From contig NC_015312.1 in the NCBI RefSeq assembly GCF_000196675.2, positions 1,922,001 to 1,986,000 of the forward strand: a stretch of 64,000 bases of DNA, in the 5' to 3' direction. The DNA comes from Pseudonocardia benzenivorans CB1190 (GTDB lineage Bacteria > Actinomycetota > Actinomycetes > Mycobacteriales > Pseudonocardiaceae). The notes beneath the pieces are model-generated. The model searched no databases. It was not told where the DNA came from and saw nothing but the letters and a program-made list of their open reading frames with translations. Numbering within the stretch: position 1 is the first letter of the stretch; the number at the start of each line of letters is the position of its first letter. Positions 30,955-39,678 of the stretch are shown here, in pieces. Made by a program: the position numbers and the translations under genes.

Positions 30955-32556
30955 GTGGCGAATGAGGACGTCGCCCGGCTCAGCGTCGTCGGGGACGTGA
31001 TTCGCGGCAGGTGGCGCGGGCTGCTCGCTCTCGCCGTCGCCGGGGCCGTGCTGGGGTTCGGTGCGTCCTTCGTGCTGTCGCCAGGACAGCAGGCCACCGG
31101 CAAGGTCCTGGTCCAGGGGCAACGCACGCCCGACCAGCTGCTCACCGAGACCCAGATCGCCACGAGCCTCTCGGTCGCCGACCAGGTAGCCGCCGCCCTG
31201 AACTGGGGACGTACCGGCGCCCAGCTGCAACAGGTGATCAGCGCGGCCGTGTCCGACGGGAACGTCATCGACATCTCGGGTGTCGCGGACACGCCCGCCG
31301 ACGCCCGCCGGCTCGCCGACGAGGCCGCGAAGCAGTACGTGGCCTTCTCCGCGAAGATGACCGACGACGCCGTGCAGGCGGCGCAGGCGGCGCAGACGCA
31401 GCAGCGCGCCACGATCCAGAAGCGGATCGACGACCTGGACCAGCAGATCGCCCGGGCCGGGACCGACGCCGGCGGACCCCCGGCGGGCGCCGACGCGAAC
31501 GCCGCCGGGCCGACGGCCGGGTCGGCGGGCGCCACGGACACCGCCGGCCAGACCCCCGACCAGCTCCGCGCCGCCCGCGCCGCCGCGCAGTCCCAACTCG
31601 AGGAGTTCGACCGGCAGGCCGCGGCGGGCTCCGGACAGACCGGCATCTCGACCGGTGCGGTCTCGATCCTCGAGGCCGCGCAGGACCGCGGTGCCGCGGC
31701 TCCCTCACCGCTGCAGCTGACCGCGGGCGGCGCGCTCGTCGCGGCCGTCGGTGGTCTGCTGGTCATGCTGTGGGCGCGTCGCCGGACCGGTCGGGTCGGC
31801 GACCCCGACATCATCGAGTCCGCGCTCGGCGCAGGCGTCGTCTCGACGGTCACCGTCGTGCGGCCCGATGCCGACGCGACGGGGCCGACGCCGGCCCGTC
31901 ACGGCCTCGCAGGGCTGCTCAGGACCCTCTTCTCCGACCGCTCGCGGTGGGAGCTCGACCCGCTCCCGCCGGGCCGGACCGACGACGAGCGCACCCGCTA
32001 CCGCCGAGCGCTGGCACGGCTGCTCGGCGAGGCCGGCCGCAGCCGGCACGACCTGCTCGCCGTCGTCGCCGCGGACGACCTGACCGCCGTGCGGGCCGTG
32101 GCGGAGTTCGTCGTCACGGCGCAGGCCGGCCTGGGAGAGGTCGGGGTCGTCACCGACTCCGACGTCGTGCGCGCGCAGCTCGCCGCGGCCTGCGACGGCG
32201 GTCCGGCGATCGCGGTGGCAGACGACGACGAGCTCCTGCCGGAACCGACCTGCAGCCGGTTCCGGATCGTCACCGTCGACGTGGACGGCGTCCGTCCGTC
32301 GGTACCCGACACCGCCCCGGTGGATGCGACGGTCGTCGTCACCACCGTCGGGGTCCGATCGGCCACAGAGCTCTCCGACATCGCCGGCGCGGTGCTCGAC
32401 GCCGGGCACGTCGTGACCGGAGTGCTGCTCGTGCGGCCGCGCCGCGCGGCGGACCCTGAGACCGAGCCCGAGCCGGAGCCCGAGGCGGCCCCGGCGCCGG
32501 AGGTGGCCGCGAGCGGCAACGGCCACACCAACGGTGTTCCGGCGGTCCGATCGTGA
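30955..32556 (+). CDS. Wzz/chain-length-like membrane protein with degenerate ATPase domain (1)
   Basis: Polysaccharide copolymerase-type protein, 533 residues from GTG 30955. Two membrane helices flank an external coiled region: helix 1 near residues 22-44 (LLALAVAGAVLGFGASFVLS) and helix 2 near 243-266 (GGALVAAVGGLLVMLW). The external part has a QIARAGTDAGG linker and Gln-rich coils. The cytosolic C-terminal part (about 330-520) resembles the BY-kinase fold (VVAADDLTAVRAVAEFVVTAQ) but shows no Walker A GK[ST]. It ends in a Glu/Pro/Ala tail. It overlaps the next, related gene by GTGA. Chain-length control is inferred. Confidence 0.8.
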   Translation: MANEDVARLSVVGDVIRGRWRGLLALAVAGAVLGFGASFVLSPGQQATGKVLVQGQRTPDQLLTETQIATSLSVADQVAAALNWGRTGAQLQQVISAAVSDGNVIDISGVADTPADARRLADEAAKQYVAFSAKMTDDAVQAAQAAQTQQRATIQKRIDDLDQQIARAGTDAGGPPAGADANAAGPTAGSAGATDTAGQTPDQLRAARAAAQSQLEEFDRQAAAGSGQTGISTGAVSILEAAQDRGAAAPSPLQLTAGGALVAAVGGLLVMLWARRRTGRVGDPDIIESALGAGVVSTVTVVRPDADATGPTPARHGLAGLLRTLFSDRSRWELDPLPPGRTDDERTRYRRALARLLGEAGRSRHDLLAVVAADDLTAVRAVAEFVVTAQAGLGEVGVVTDSDVVRAQLAAACDGGPAIAVADDDELLPEPTCSRFRIVTVDVDGVRPSVPDTAPVDATVVVTTVGVRSATELSDIAGAVLDAGHVVTGVLLVRPRRAADPETEPEPEPEAAPAPEVAASGNGHTNGVPAVRS

Positions 32557-35186
32557 AGATGTTCGACCTGGTCCCGACCGGTTCCGAGACCTCGACGCCG
32601 CTGTTCGACCTGCACGCGCTCGTCGCCGGCGTCCGACGGCGCATGCGGCCCTGGCTGCTCGTGGCGCTGATCGGCCTGCTGGCCGGTGCGGCGCTGCCGA
32701 TCGTGATGCCCGGCAGCGCCACCGCGGCCGCGCGGATCTACGTCGTCGACTCCGACCAGACCGACACGGGCGAGGCCCGGATGCAGACCGCGGTCGCGAT
32801 CATGCAGTCGAGCACGGTCGCCGACGCCGCACTGCGCACGCTCGGCTCCACGATGCCGACACGCGACTTCATCAAGACCTACACCGCCACCTCCAGCGGC
32901 GTGAACCTCGTCGACCTGACCGTCCGGGCCGGCAACCCGGCGACCGCCGTCGCCAACGCCACGGCCATCGCCGACGCGTTCGTGGCCGACCACATCGGTC
33001 GCGCACAGGCCGCGGCCGACGCCTACACCCAGGCCCTGCAGACCCGGGTCGCGGACCTGCGCAGGCAGCTGGCGCAGCTGAACCGCCCGGGGGCGGCCGC
33101 CGACCCCGCCACCCAGGCACAGCTGCAGGCGCAGATCGACGGACTCACGCAGCAGACCCAGCAGGCGACGCTGGGCGCTCCCGAGGTCGTGGCGGGGACG
33201 CGGGTCATCGACGCGCCGCACTCGACGACCCGGTCGCTGAAGTCGGCGATGGCGATCAACGGTGGACTCGGGCTGCTGGTCGGGCTCATGCTCGGGCTGC
33301 TGGCGGCGCTGCTGCTCACCGTCGTCGGGGACCGGCCGGTCCTGCGCCGCGACGTCTCCGCGAACCTCGGCGCCTCGGTCGTGGCGCAGCTCGGCAGGCG
33401 CCGGCTGCTCCTTCCCGGGCGCCCCCGCCGGTCCCGGCGCGACCAGGAGCGGGTCGTCGTCGAGCTCGCCCGGTCGGTGCGGGCGGAATCTCGCGACGTC
33501 GTGCTGGTCGAGGTGGGCGTCGCCGATGTCGCCGCCGAGCTGGCGACCGGCATCGCCACCGAGCTCGCGAGCGACGGCGGCGACGTCGTGGTCGTCGACG
33601 ACCTGCCCGGGGACACCGAGCACGTCGCGCCCGAGGACGGCTCCACGGTCCGGGTCGTCGGCGGCGCCGACCACGTGCGCGGCGCCGAGCACACGGCGGC
33701 CCGCGTGGTCGGTCTGACCTCGGCGGCTCCGGGGACGACGTGGTCGGGACCGCTGCTCGACGACTCCGTCGCGTTCGTGGTCGTGCGCGCGGCAGGCGCC
33801 TCCACCGCGTGGCTGCACACCGTCGCGCGCCGGCTCGACGATGCAGGGGTCGAGGTCCTGGGCGTCGTCCTCGTCGATCCCGATCCGCGTGACCGCTCGG
33901 ACGGGACACTGTGGACGGCGACGCACCCCGAGCTGCGTGCGCGCAGCGCGCCCGAGGAGGCGCGGGCCGACCGGGTCGTCGTGGCCACCGGGACGGCCCC
34001 GGGCACGACCGACGACGCCGACGCGCTCCCGGCCGCCGCGGCCGACGCCGTGACCGAGCCGAGGACCGAGTCGGTTGCCGCGCAGGAGGTGGCCGCGCAA
34101 GAGGTGGCCGCGCAGGAGGTGGCCGCGGAGAAGGTGGCTGCGGAGAAGGCGGCCGCGGAGAAGGCCGCGGCGGAGAAGGCGGCCGCGGAGAAGGTGGCCG
34201 CGGAGAAGGTGGCTGCGGAGAAGGCGGCCGCGGAGAAGGTGGCCGCGGAGAAGGCCGCGGCGGAGAAGGCGGCCGCGGAGAAGGTGGCCGCGGAGAAGGC
34301 GGCCGCGGAGAAGGCGGCCGCGGAGAAGGCGGCCGCGGAGAAGGCCGCGGCGGAGAAGGCGGCCGCGGAGGCCGAGTCGCCGACGGTCAGGATCGCCGCG
34401 GTGGCCGGTGCGGCGATGTCGTCGGAATCCAGCGTGTTCACCGTCGTCGAGTCCCCGACGGTCCGGATACCCGCGGTCGCGGGGCTGTCACGGAAGGCCG
34501 GGTCGGGCCCGGCGTCGGTGGTCCCACTCGCGGTCTCCACGGCCGGCTCGGACGCACACGCCGACTCGCCGACCGTCCGCATCGCGGCGGTGCGGGGCGC
34601 GGGCCCGAGCGCCGACGACCGCACGCGACCGGGCGGGGAACCCGACCACGCGCCCGGCCCGTCCGGTCCGCCGCAGGGCGGGCCGCCGTCCCCGACGAAG
34701 GGCGACGCCACCACCGGCGTGACCGCGGCCAAGGGTCGGTCCGCGCCCAAGAGCGGGCCCGCGGCCACGACGCGGACCGGGACCGACCAGGCGGACACCG
34801 CCGCGTCGGCGACCGCCGAGCCGGCCGGTGCCGAGCCCGCGAGCGGCCCGCCCAAGACGACCCGGCGCGGCACCCGGACCAAGCGGAGCACGACGTCGAC
34901 GACGGGCACGTCCGCGAAGAAGGACGGCACGACCCGCGCCCGCGCGGGGCGGGCGGGTCGCCGGGCGGCACGCAAGGACGCCGCCGCCGAGACCACCGCG
35001 AACGCGGCGACGGCCGAGGCGCAGGAGTCCGCGGCGGCCGAGGAGAAGGCCCCGGCGAAGCCGGCTGCCCGCCCCCGGGCCCGCAAGCGGAGCACATCGA
35101 CACGTACGGCCGCCCCGGACGGGGCTGCCGATTCCGAACCGTTCGTCCCGGTCGTGGCATCCACACCGGCCGATCACCGGGGGTAG
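32553..35186 (+). CDS. Wzz/chain-length-like protein (2) with pseudo-BY-kinase domain, AAEK helix and cationic tail
   Basis: 877 residues, unusually long for this family. Two membrane helices: residues about 31-53 (RPWLLVALIGLLAGAALPIV) and about 230-255 (GGLGLLVGLMLGLLAALLL). External region in between. The cytosolic domain at about 300-450 aligns with CpsD-type kinases, yet the P-loop position reads VEVGVADVAAELATGIA, with no Lys-Ser/Thr. From residue 508 come 20 five-residue V/AAAEK repeats, then three SPTVRI[A/P]AV copies, then an Arg/Lys-rich tail (TRRGTRTKRSTTSTT). It starts by GTGA overlap with the sister gene; an ATG two codons on is an alternative. An adapter or scaffold role is inferred. 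Confidence 0.8.
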   Translation: MKMFDLVPTGSETSTPLFDLHALVAGVRRRMRPWLLVALIGLLAGAALPIVMPGSATAAARIYVVDSDQTDTGEARMQTAVAIMQSSTVADAALRTLGSTMPTRDFIKTYTATSSGVNLVDLTVRAGNPATAVANATAIADAFVADHIGRAQAAADAYTQALQTRVADLRRQLAQLNRPGAAADPATQAQLQAQIDGLTQQTQQATLGAPEVVAGTRVIDAPHSTTRSLKSAMAINGGLGLLVGLMLGLLAALLLTVVGDRPVLRRDVSANLGASVVAQLGRRRLLLPGRPRRSRRDQERVVVELARSVRAESRDVVLVEVGVADVAAELATGIATELASDGGDVVVVDDLPGDTEHVAPEDGSTVRVVGGADHVRGAEHTAARVVGLTSAAPGTTWSGPLLDDSVAFVVVRAAGASTAWLHTVARRLDDAGVEVLGVVLVDPDPRDRSDGTLWTATHPELRARSAPEEARADRVVVATGTAPGTTDDADALPAAAADAVTEPRTESVAAQEVAAQEVAAQEVAAEKVAAEKAAAEKAAAEKAAAEKVAAEKVAAEKAAAEKVAAEKAAAEKAAAEKVAAEKAAAEKAAAEKAAAEKAAAEKAAAEAESPTVRIAAVAGAAMSSESSVFTVVESPTVRIPAVAGLSRKAGSGPASVVPLAVSTAGSDAHADSPTVRIAAVRGAGPSADDRTRPGGEPDHAPGPSGPPQGGPPSPTKGDATTGVTAAKGRSAPKSGPAATTRTGTDQADTAASATAEPAGAEPASGPPKTTRRGTRTKRSTTSTTGTSAKKDGTTRARAGRAGRRAARKDAAAETTANAATAEAQESAAAEEKAPAKPAARPRARKRSTSTRTAAPDGAADSEPFVPVVASTPADHRG
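34074..34373 (+). repeat. 15-bp tandem repeat encoding (V/A)AAEK
   Basis: About 20 units of 15 bp: three of GTGGCCGCGCAGGAG type (VAAQE), then about 16 of GCGGCCGCGGAGAAG type (V/AAAEK) and a variant. Codon choice varies between units in the first alanine. The protein product is an alternating acidic-basic alanine helix. Confidence 0.95.
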
Positions 35187-35188
35187 GC

Positions 35189-36514
35189 ATGAACGTGACC
35201 CTGTTCGGGCTGGGCTACGTCGGATCGGTGACGGCGACGTGCCTGGCCGACCGCGGGCACCGGGTCGTCGGCGTCGACACCGACGCCGGCAAGGTCGCCA
35301 CCGTCAACGGGGGCAGGCCCACCGTCATCGAACCCGGTCTCGACGAGATCGCCGCGCGGGTCGTCGCCGAGGGCGCGCTGCGTGCCTCGGTCTCCGCGGC
35401 GGACGGCATGCAGGACAGCGACCTGTCACTGGTGTGCGTCGGCACGCCGTCGGCGCAGGGCGGCAGTACCGACCTGACCTACGTCCGGCGCGTCGTCGCC
35501 CAGATCGGTGCCGCGCTGGCGGAAACCTCGCGCCCGCACACCGTCGTCATCCGGTCGACGGTGCCTCCCGGCACCGTCGACGACGTCGTCGTCCCGTTGC
35601 TGGAGGCCACGTCGGGCCGGCGGGTGGGCGCGGACCTGCACGTCGCCATGTGTCCGGAGTTCCTGCGCGAGGGCTCCAGCGTCGAGGACTTCTTCGAGCC
35701 GCCGTTCCTGGTCATCGGTGGCTCCCCGGTCGCGGCCGCGGCCGTCCGCGAACTGTTCGCGTTCCTGACCTGCTCGGTTCACGTCGTGCAGACGCGGGCG
35801 GCGGAGAGCGTCAAGTACGCCTCGAACGCCTTCCACGCGCTCAAGGTCGCGTTCACCAACGAGGTCGCCCGGCTCTACCGGACCCTCGACGTCGACGCCC
35901 GCGACGTCATGAAGGTGTTCGTCGAGGACCGCCAGCTCAACATCTCGCCCGCCTACCTGCGCCCCGGGTTCGCGTTCGGCGGGTCCTGCCTGCCCAAGGA
36001 CGTCCGCTCGCTGCTGCACCTCGGCCGGGTCAACGACGTCGACCTGCCCGTGCTCGCCGGCGCGCTGGCGTCGAACGAGATCCTCGTCCGTGACGTCGCC
36101 GATCGCGTCCTGCAGGAGATCGACGCCCGCGGCGGCGACAACCGCCGGGTGACGCTCGTCGGGCTGGCGTTCAAGCACGCGACCGACGACCTGCGCGAGA
36201 GCCCGAACGTCGCGCTGGCGGAGATCCTGATCGGCAAGGGCGTCGACGTGCAGATCTACGACCCGATCATCAGCATGTCGCAGCTGTCGGGCGCGAACCT
36301 GCGCTACGTCCGGTCGAAGCTGCCGCACCTGCAGAAGGTGCTGCACGACGACGCGGCGTCGGCGCTGGCGGGCTCGCTCGTGGCGGTGGTGTCATCGGCG
36401 GCGCCGCGGGTGGTCGACGCGATCGTGGCCGCCGACCCGGCGGTCGTGATCGACCTCAACGGCAGGCTCGCGGCGCTCGAGGTGCTGCCCGGATACCAGG
36501 GTGTGGGCTGGTGA
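35189..36514 (+). CDS. Nucleotide-sugar dehydrogenase, closest in pattern to GDP-mannose 6-dehydrogenase
   Basis: UDP/GDP-sugar dehydrogenase oxidising a hexose to the uronic acid, 441 residues. N-terminal NAD site NVTLFGLGYVGSVTATCLA; SLVCVGTPSAQGGSTDLTYV; catalytic Lys in SNAFHALKVAF; catalytic Cys in PGFAFGGSCLPKDVRSL. The SAQGGSTDL, CPEFLREGSS and RPGFAFGGSC patterns resemble AlgD more than Ugd, so GDP-mannuronate is the favoured product. Gene starts 2 bp after the upstream stop. It would supply uronic acid to the EPS. Confidence 0.86.
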   Translation: MNVTLFGLGYVGSVTATCLADRGHRVVGVDTDAGKVATVNGGRPTVIEPGLDEIAARVVAEGALRASVSAADGMQDSDLSLVCVGTPSAQGGSTDLTYVRRVVAQIGAALAETSRPHTVVIRSTVPPGTVDDVVVPLLEATSGRRVGADLHVAMCPEFLREGSSVEDFFEPPFLVIGGSPVAAAAVRELFAFLTCSVHVVQTRAAESVKYASNAFHALKVAFTNEVARLYRTLDVDARDVMKVFVEDRQLNISPAYLRPGFAFGGSCLPKDVRSLLHLGRVNDVDLPVLAGALASNEILVRDVADRVLQEIDARGGDNRRVTLVGLAFKHATDDLRESPNVALAEILIGKGVDVQIYDPIISMSQLSGANLRYVRSKLPHLQKVLHDDAASALAGSLVAVVSSAAPRVVDAIVAADPAVVIDLNGRLAALEVLPGYQGVGW

Positions 36515-37718
36515 GGTTCCGTCGACGAGTGCCCGGCCGGCATGTCTGCATCGTGGTGCAGAACCTGCCGGTGCCGTTCGACCGCCGCGTGTGGCTCGAG
36601 TGCAGGGCGCTCGCGGCCGCGGGCTACGAGGTCTCGGTCGTATGCCCGAAGGGGCCGGGCGATCCGTCCTACCAGGAGCTCGAGGGCGTCCACATCTTCA
36701 AGTACCGGGCGTTCCCGCCGATCACCCGGCAGGTCATGTTCCTGGCCGAGTACGCGTACTCCATCGTCGCGACGCTGCTCGGGCTCGCGAAGGCGTGGCG
36801 GCGCAACCGGTTCACGGTCGTGCAGGTCTGCAACCCGCCGGACGTGCTGTGGACCGCGGTGCTGCCCTTCACGCTGCTGTTCGGCGTCCGGATGGTGTTC
36901 GACCAGCACGACCTGTGCCCGGAGCTGTACGAGTCGAGGTTCGAGTCGGCCGGGTCGCTGCCCTACAAGGCGCTCGTGCTGGCCGAGCGGGCGACGTACG
37001 CGCTGTCGTCCCACGTCATCTCGACGAACGAGTCCTACCGGGCCGTCGCGATGAGGCGCGGCCGCAAGAAGCCCTCGGACGTGACCGTGGTGCGCACCGG
37101 CCCGGACCCGGAGAAGATGCGCCGCCGGGAGCCGGACGCGTCGCTGCGCCACGGGCACCGGCACCTGCTCGTCTACATCGGGGTGATGGGCCCGCAGGAC
37201 GGCGTCGACCTCGCGATCCGGGCCATGGAGCACATCGTCCACACGCGGGGGCGCAGCGACGTCGCGCTCACGCTCATCGGTGACGGCGACGCCGCCCCGG
37301 CGCTGCGCGCCCTGACCACCGAACTGCGCCTCGACGACCACGTCGTCTTCACCGGCCGCGCGCCCGACGACGTCGTCAAGGGACTGATGTCGACCGCGGA
37401 CATCGGCCTCTCGCCGGACCCGAAGAACGCGCTGAACGACGTCTCCACGATGAACAAGACGATGGAGTACATGGCCTTCGAGCTGCCGGTCGTCGCTTCG
37501 ACCTGGTGGAGACGAAGGTGTCGGCCGCCGACGCCGCGGTGTACGCGACGCCCAACGACGTCGCGGAGTACGGGGACGCGGTGCTCGCGCTCCTCGACGA
37601 CGAGGTCACCCGCAAGCACATGGGCGAGGTCGGCAGGCGCCGGGTCGAGGACGTGCTGGCCTGGCGCCACCAGATCCCGCCCTACGTCGGCGTCTACGAC
37701 CGGCTCATCGGATCCTGA
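36511..37718 (+). pseudogene. GT4 glycosyltransferase, interrupted by a one-base deletion
   Basis: Family 4 glycosyltransferase, about 402 residues if repaired. Frame 1 gives GRHVCIVVQNLPVPFDRRVW, VFDQHDLCPELYES and TMNKTMEYMAFELPVVA (36511 to about 37496); then it shifts. The next frame resumes at FDLVETKVSAADAAVYATP and ends RLIGS at 37718, followed by a RBS for asnB. One base is missing between 37496 and 37497 (expected GCNTTC). The unshifted frame stays open into asnB, giving a false 1055-residue product. It is either a sequencing deletion or a true mutation. Confidence 0.82.
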
Positions 37719-37734
37719 GGAAGAGAGACCGACG

Positions 37735-39678
37735 ATGTGCGGTGTCGCGGGGACGTACCTGATTCCCGACGGTGACCGGCTCACCGACCTGATGACCGAC
37801 GCGGTCGCCCACCGCGGACCCGACGCCGCCGGCCGCTGGTCGCACCGCGTCGGCGCGGGCACCGTCGAGCTGGGCCACCGCCGGCTGTCGATCGTCGACC
37901 TGTCCCCGACCGGTGCCCAGCCGATGGCGGCCGACGGCCTCGTGCTCACCTACAACGGCGAGCTCTACAACGCGGCCGAGCTGCGCGCCGAGCTGGAGGC
38001 CGCGGGGGTGCGCTTCCGTGGCACGTCGGACACCGAGGTGCTGCTGCAGGCGTGGCGACGCTGGGGTACCGACTGTCTGCCGCGCCTGCGGGGGATGTTC
38101 GCGTTCGGGGTGTTCGACACGGCGACGGGCGAGCTGTTCCTGGCCCGCGACCAGCTGGGCATCAAGCCGCTGTTCGTCGTCCGTCGCGGGGGCGGGCTCG
38201 CGTTCGCCTCCGAGCTGAAGGCGCTCGCCGACGCGTTCGGCGGGGATCTGCACGTCGACGAGACGGCGCTGGTCGCGTCGCTGCTCTACTACTGGGTCCC
38301 CGACAGCCGCTGTGCCTACAAGGAGGCGGAGAAGCTGCCGCCCGGCAGCTGGCTGCGGGTCCGTCCCGACGGGGACGTCGCGCGCGGCACGTACTGGTCG
38401 CTGCGCGAGGTCGCCGAGCGGGCGGCGCACGAGCCGGCCCCGACCGCCGCGGAGCTGCACGAGATCGTCGCCGACTCCACGCGGCGGCACCTGATCGCGG
38501 ACGTGCCGGTCGCGACGTTCCTGTCCGGTGGCCTGGACTCCAGCTACCTGACCGCGCTCGCCGCGCGCGAGCGCCCGGGGATCTCGGCCTACACGATCGG
38601 CTTCCGCGCCGAGGACGCGAAGTTCGAGGCGATGCCCGACGACCTGCGCTACGCCCGCCAGGTCGCGCAGCGGTACGGCGTGCGGCTCCACGAGATCGAG
38701 ATCGCCCCCGACGTCCTCGAGATGCTGCCGATGATCACGCGGGCCCTCGACGAGCCCATCGGGGACCCGGCCGCGATCAACACCTATCTGATCTGCTCGG
38801 CCGCCCGCGAGGCCGGGGTCAAGGTCATGGTCTCCGGCATGGGGGCCGACGAGCTGTTCGCCGGCTACCGCAAGCACCTCGCGAACCGGCTGGCGGTGCG
38901 CTACCAGCGGGTGCCGCGGGCCGTCCGCCGCCCGGTGCACGCCGCGGTCGACCGGCTGCCCGTCGCGAGCGCGACGCGCGGGTACCGGTCCGTCCGGTTC
39001 GCGAAGCGCTTCCTGTCGTTCGCCGAGCTGGGGGAGGAGGCCGCCTTCCGGCGCAGTTACACCATGTACGACCGGGGCGAGCTGCTCGACCTCGTCAGCC
39101 CGGATCTCGCCGGTGCCGTCGACGACGTGCTCACCGAGCACGCCGACGTCTACACCGACAACGAGCTGACCGACCACGTGAACCGGATGTGCCTGGCCGA
39201 CGCCCGGCTGTTCCTGCCGGGGCTCAACCTGGGCTACACCGACCGGTCCAGCATGGCGGCCTCGACGGAGGTGCGTGTCCCGTTCGTCGACGTGGACGTC
39301 GTGACGGCAGCCTTCCGGGCGCGCGGCGTCCAGAAGATCGTCGGGCGGTCGGGCAAGACGGTACTCAAGCAGGCCGCCACGTCGATCCTGCCCGCCGAGA
39401 TCGTGCACCGGCCGAAGGGCCTGTTCAGCGCGCCGTTGCGGGCGTGGATGAGCCGCGACCTGGCACCGCTCGTCCGGGAGGTCGTCGAGGACGGCGTCCT
39501 CGTCCGCTCCGGCTTCCTGCGCCGCGACGCCGCGGCCCGGCTGGTCGCCGAGGACGCCGCCGGCCGCGAGGACCGGTCCAAGCACCTCTGGCACATCGTG
39601 ACGTTGGAGTACTGGTACCGGAACGCGACGTCGGCGGGCGGCGACCTCCGGACCGCCGTGAGCGGGGGAGCCCGATGA
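37735..39678 (+). CDS. asnB: Asparagine synthetase-like glutamine amidotransferase
   Basis: AsnB-type enzyme, 647 residues from ATG 37735, with a GAGGAAGAGAG site. Residue 2 is the GATase II cysteine (MCGVAGTYL); YNGELYNAAEL and GTSDTEVLLQ complete the glutaminase. The synthetase domain has the ATP P-loop FLSGGLDSSYLT and MVSGMGADELFAGY. Such genes in EPS clusters are thought to amidate uronic acids rather than make asparagine; with a uronate-forming dehydrogenase two genes upstream this is plausible. ATGA overlap with the next gene. Confidence 0.9.
   Translation: MCGVAGTYLIPDGDRLTDLMTDAVAHRGPDAAGRWSHRVGAGTVELGHRRLSIVDLSPTGAQPMAADGLVLTYNGELYNAAELRAELEAAGVRFRGTSDTEVLLQAWRRWGTDCLPRLRGMFAFGVFDTATGELFLARDQLGIKPLFVVRRGGGLAFASELKALADAFGGDLHVDETALVASLLYYWVPDSRCAYKEAEKLPPGSWLRVRPDGDVARGTYWSLREVAERAAHEPAPTAAELHEIVADSTRRHLIADVPVATFLSGGLDSSYLTALAARERPGISAYTIGFRAEDAKFEAMPDDLRYARQVAQRYGVRLHEIEIAPDVLEMLPMITRALDEPIGDPAAINTYLICSAAREAGVKVMVSGMGADELFAGYRKHLANRLAVRYQRVPRAVRRPVHAAVDRLPVASATRGYRSVRFAKRFLSFAELGEEAAFRRSYTMYDRGELLDLVSPDLAGAVDDVLTEHADVYTDNELTDHVNRMCLADARLFLPGLNLGYTDRSSMAASTEVRVPFVDVDVVTAAFRARGVQKIVGRSGKTVLKQAATSILPAEIVHRPKGLFSAPLRAWMSRDLAPLVREVVEDGVLVRSGFLRRDAAARLVAEDAAGREDRSKHLWHIVTLEYWYRNATSAGGDLRTAVSGGAR

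Noticed and set aside
34074-34373. CRISPR-like repeat array
   Set aside because: The 15-bp units are contiguous, in frame and without spacers; they encode AAEK pentapeptides.
33023-35164. Bottom-strand open frame of 713 residues with Ala/Ser repeats
   Set aside because: It mirrors the AAEK coding repeat on the opposite strand and overlaps the supported Wzz-like gene.
36511-39678. Single 1055-residue GT-AsnB fusion protein
   Set aside because: The segment between VVAS and MCGVAG reads as Arg/Thr/Ser-rich nonsense, while the other frame gives the normal GT end. AsnB has its own RBS and needs a free N-terminal Cys2.
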